From an uncultured beta proteobacterium (GTDB lineage Bacteria > Pseudomonadota > Gammaproteobacteria > Burkholderiales > Burkholderiaceae_C), in contig CAIXMC010000168.1 of the NCBI GenBank assembly GCA_903920405.1, positions 1 to 15,145 on the forward strand: 15,145 nucleotides of DNA. Direction: 5' to 3'. The position numbers and the translations under genes were made by a program. The first letter of the stretch is position 1; each line of letters starts with the position of its first letter. Shown here in pieces: positions 15,058 through 15,145 of the stretch. The notes beneath the pieces were generated by a model. The model did no database searches. It saw only the letters and a program-made list of their open reading frames with translations, and had not been told where the DNA came from.

Positions 15058-15145
15058 CAGCCTGTCGGACTTGAAGGTATAACAAATTGATTTTTAAGGA
15101 TTTTCTCAATTGTGTAAATTTATAATTATTTTTATAAATCAATAA
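15058..15145. other. AT-rich unassigned tail after repeat copy D
   Basis: Begins CAGCCTGTCGGACTTGAAGG and becomes strongly AT-rich, unlike the rest of the window. No gene is visible on either strand within these 88 bases. It may be the end of another insertion element that interrupted copy D, or the inner part of a larger relative of the repeat family. The window ends before this can be decided. Confidence 0.4.

Overview
The window looks like a chromosomal segment of a motile Gram-negative betaproteobacterium, probably order Burkholderiales (Comamonadaceae-like). This is inferred from the gene order glyS - gmhB - lysophospholipid acyltransferase - YgjP-type metallopeptidase, from protein motifs, and from a moderate base composition. 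No rRNA, tRNA, CRISPR array or transposase gene was seen.

Left part (1-5195, all + strand) is housekeeping. It holds the 3' end of glyS, then gmhB (heptose phosphatase for LPS core), a PlsC-type acyltransferase and a zinc metallopeptidase. After a REP-like palindrome comes uup, a two-domain ABC-F ATPase. glyS, gmhB and plsC are tightly spaced and probably co-transcribed; a candidate promoter sits before the metallopeptidase.

Middle part (5203-9530, all - strand) is sensory. Transcription order is a small secreted single-Cache protein, then two tandem methyl-accepting chemotaxis receptors with nearly identical signalling halves, different sensor halves and CheR-docking tails (SWETF, GFETF). 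The receptor cluster ends 7 bases from the end of uup (convergent).

Right part (10138-14931) has a Slt70-type soluble lytic transglycosylase on + and, convergent to it, a two-gene - strand operon: a CHASE2 class III adenylate cyclase whose stop overlaps (ATGA) the start of a secreted FecR-domain protein.

The most striking non-coding feature is a family of about 165-bp, strongly palindromic, MITE-like elements at 8899-9066, 9717-9880, 12153-12243 (half copy) and 14995-15057 (half copy, other orientation). They separate the right-hand transcription units: Cache gene | slt | fecR-cyclase each lie between two copies. The arms of the two full copies differ by a paired change that keeps base pairing, and a small central hairpin is conserved. 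Two other unrelated inverted-repeat structures lie upstream of the Cache gene (9582-9665) and around the slt start (9976-10133). The last 88 bases are AT-rich and unassigned; they may begin another mobile element or the body of the parent of this repeat family.
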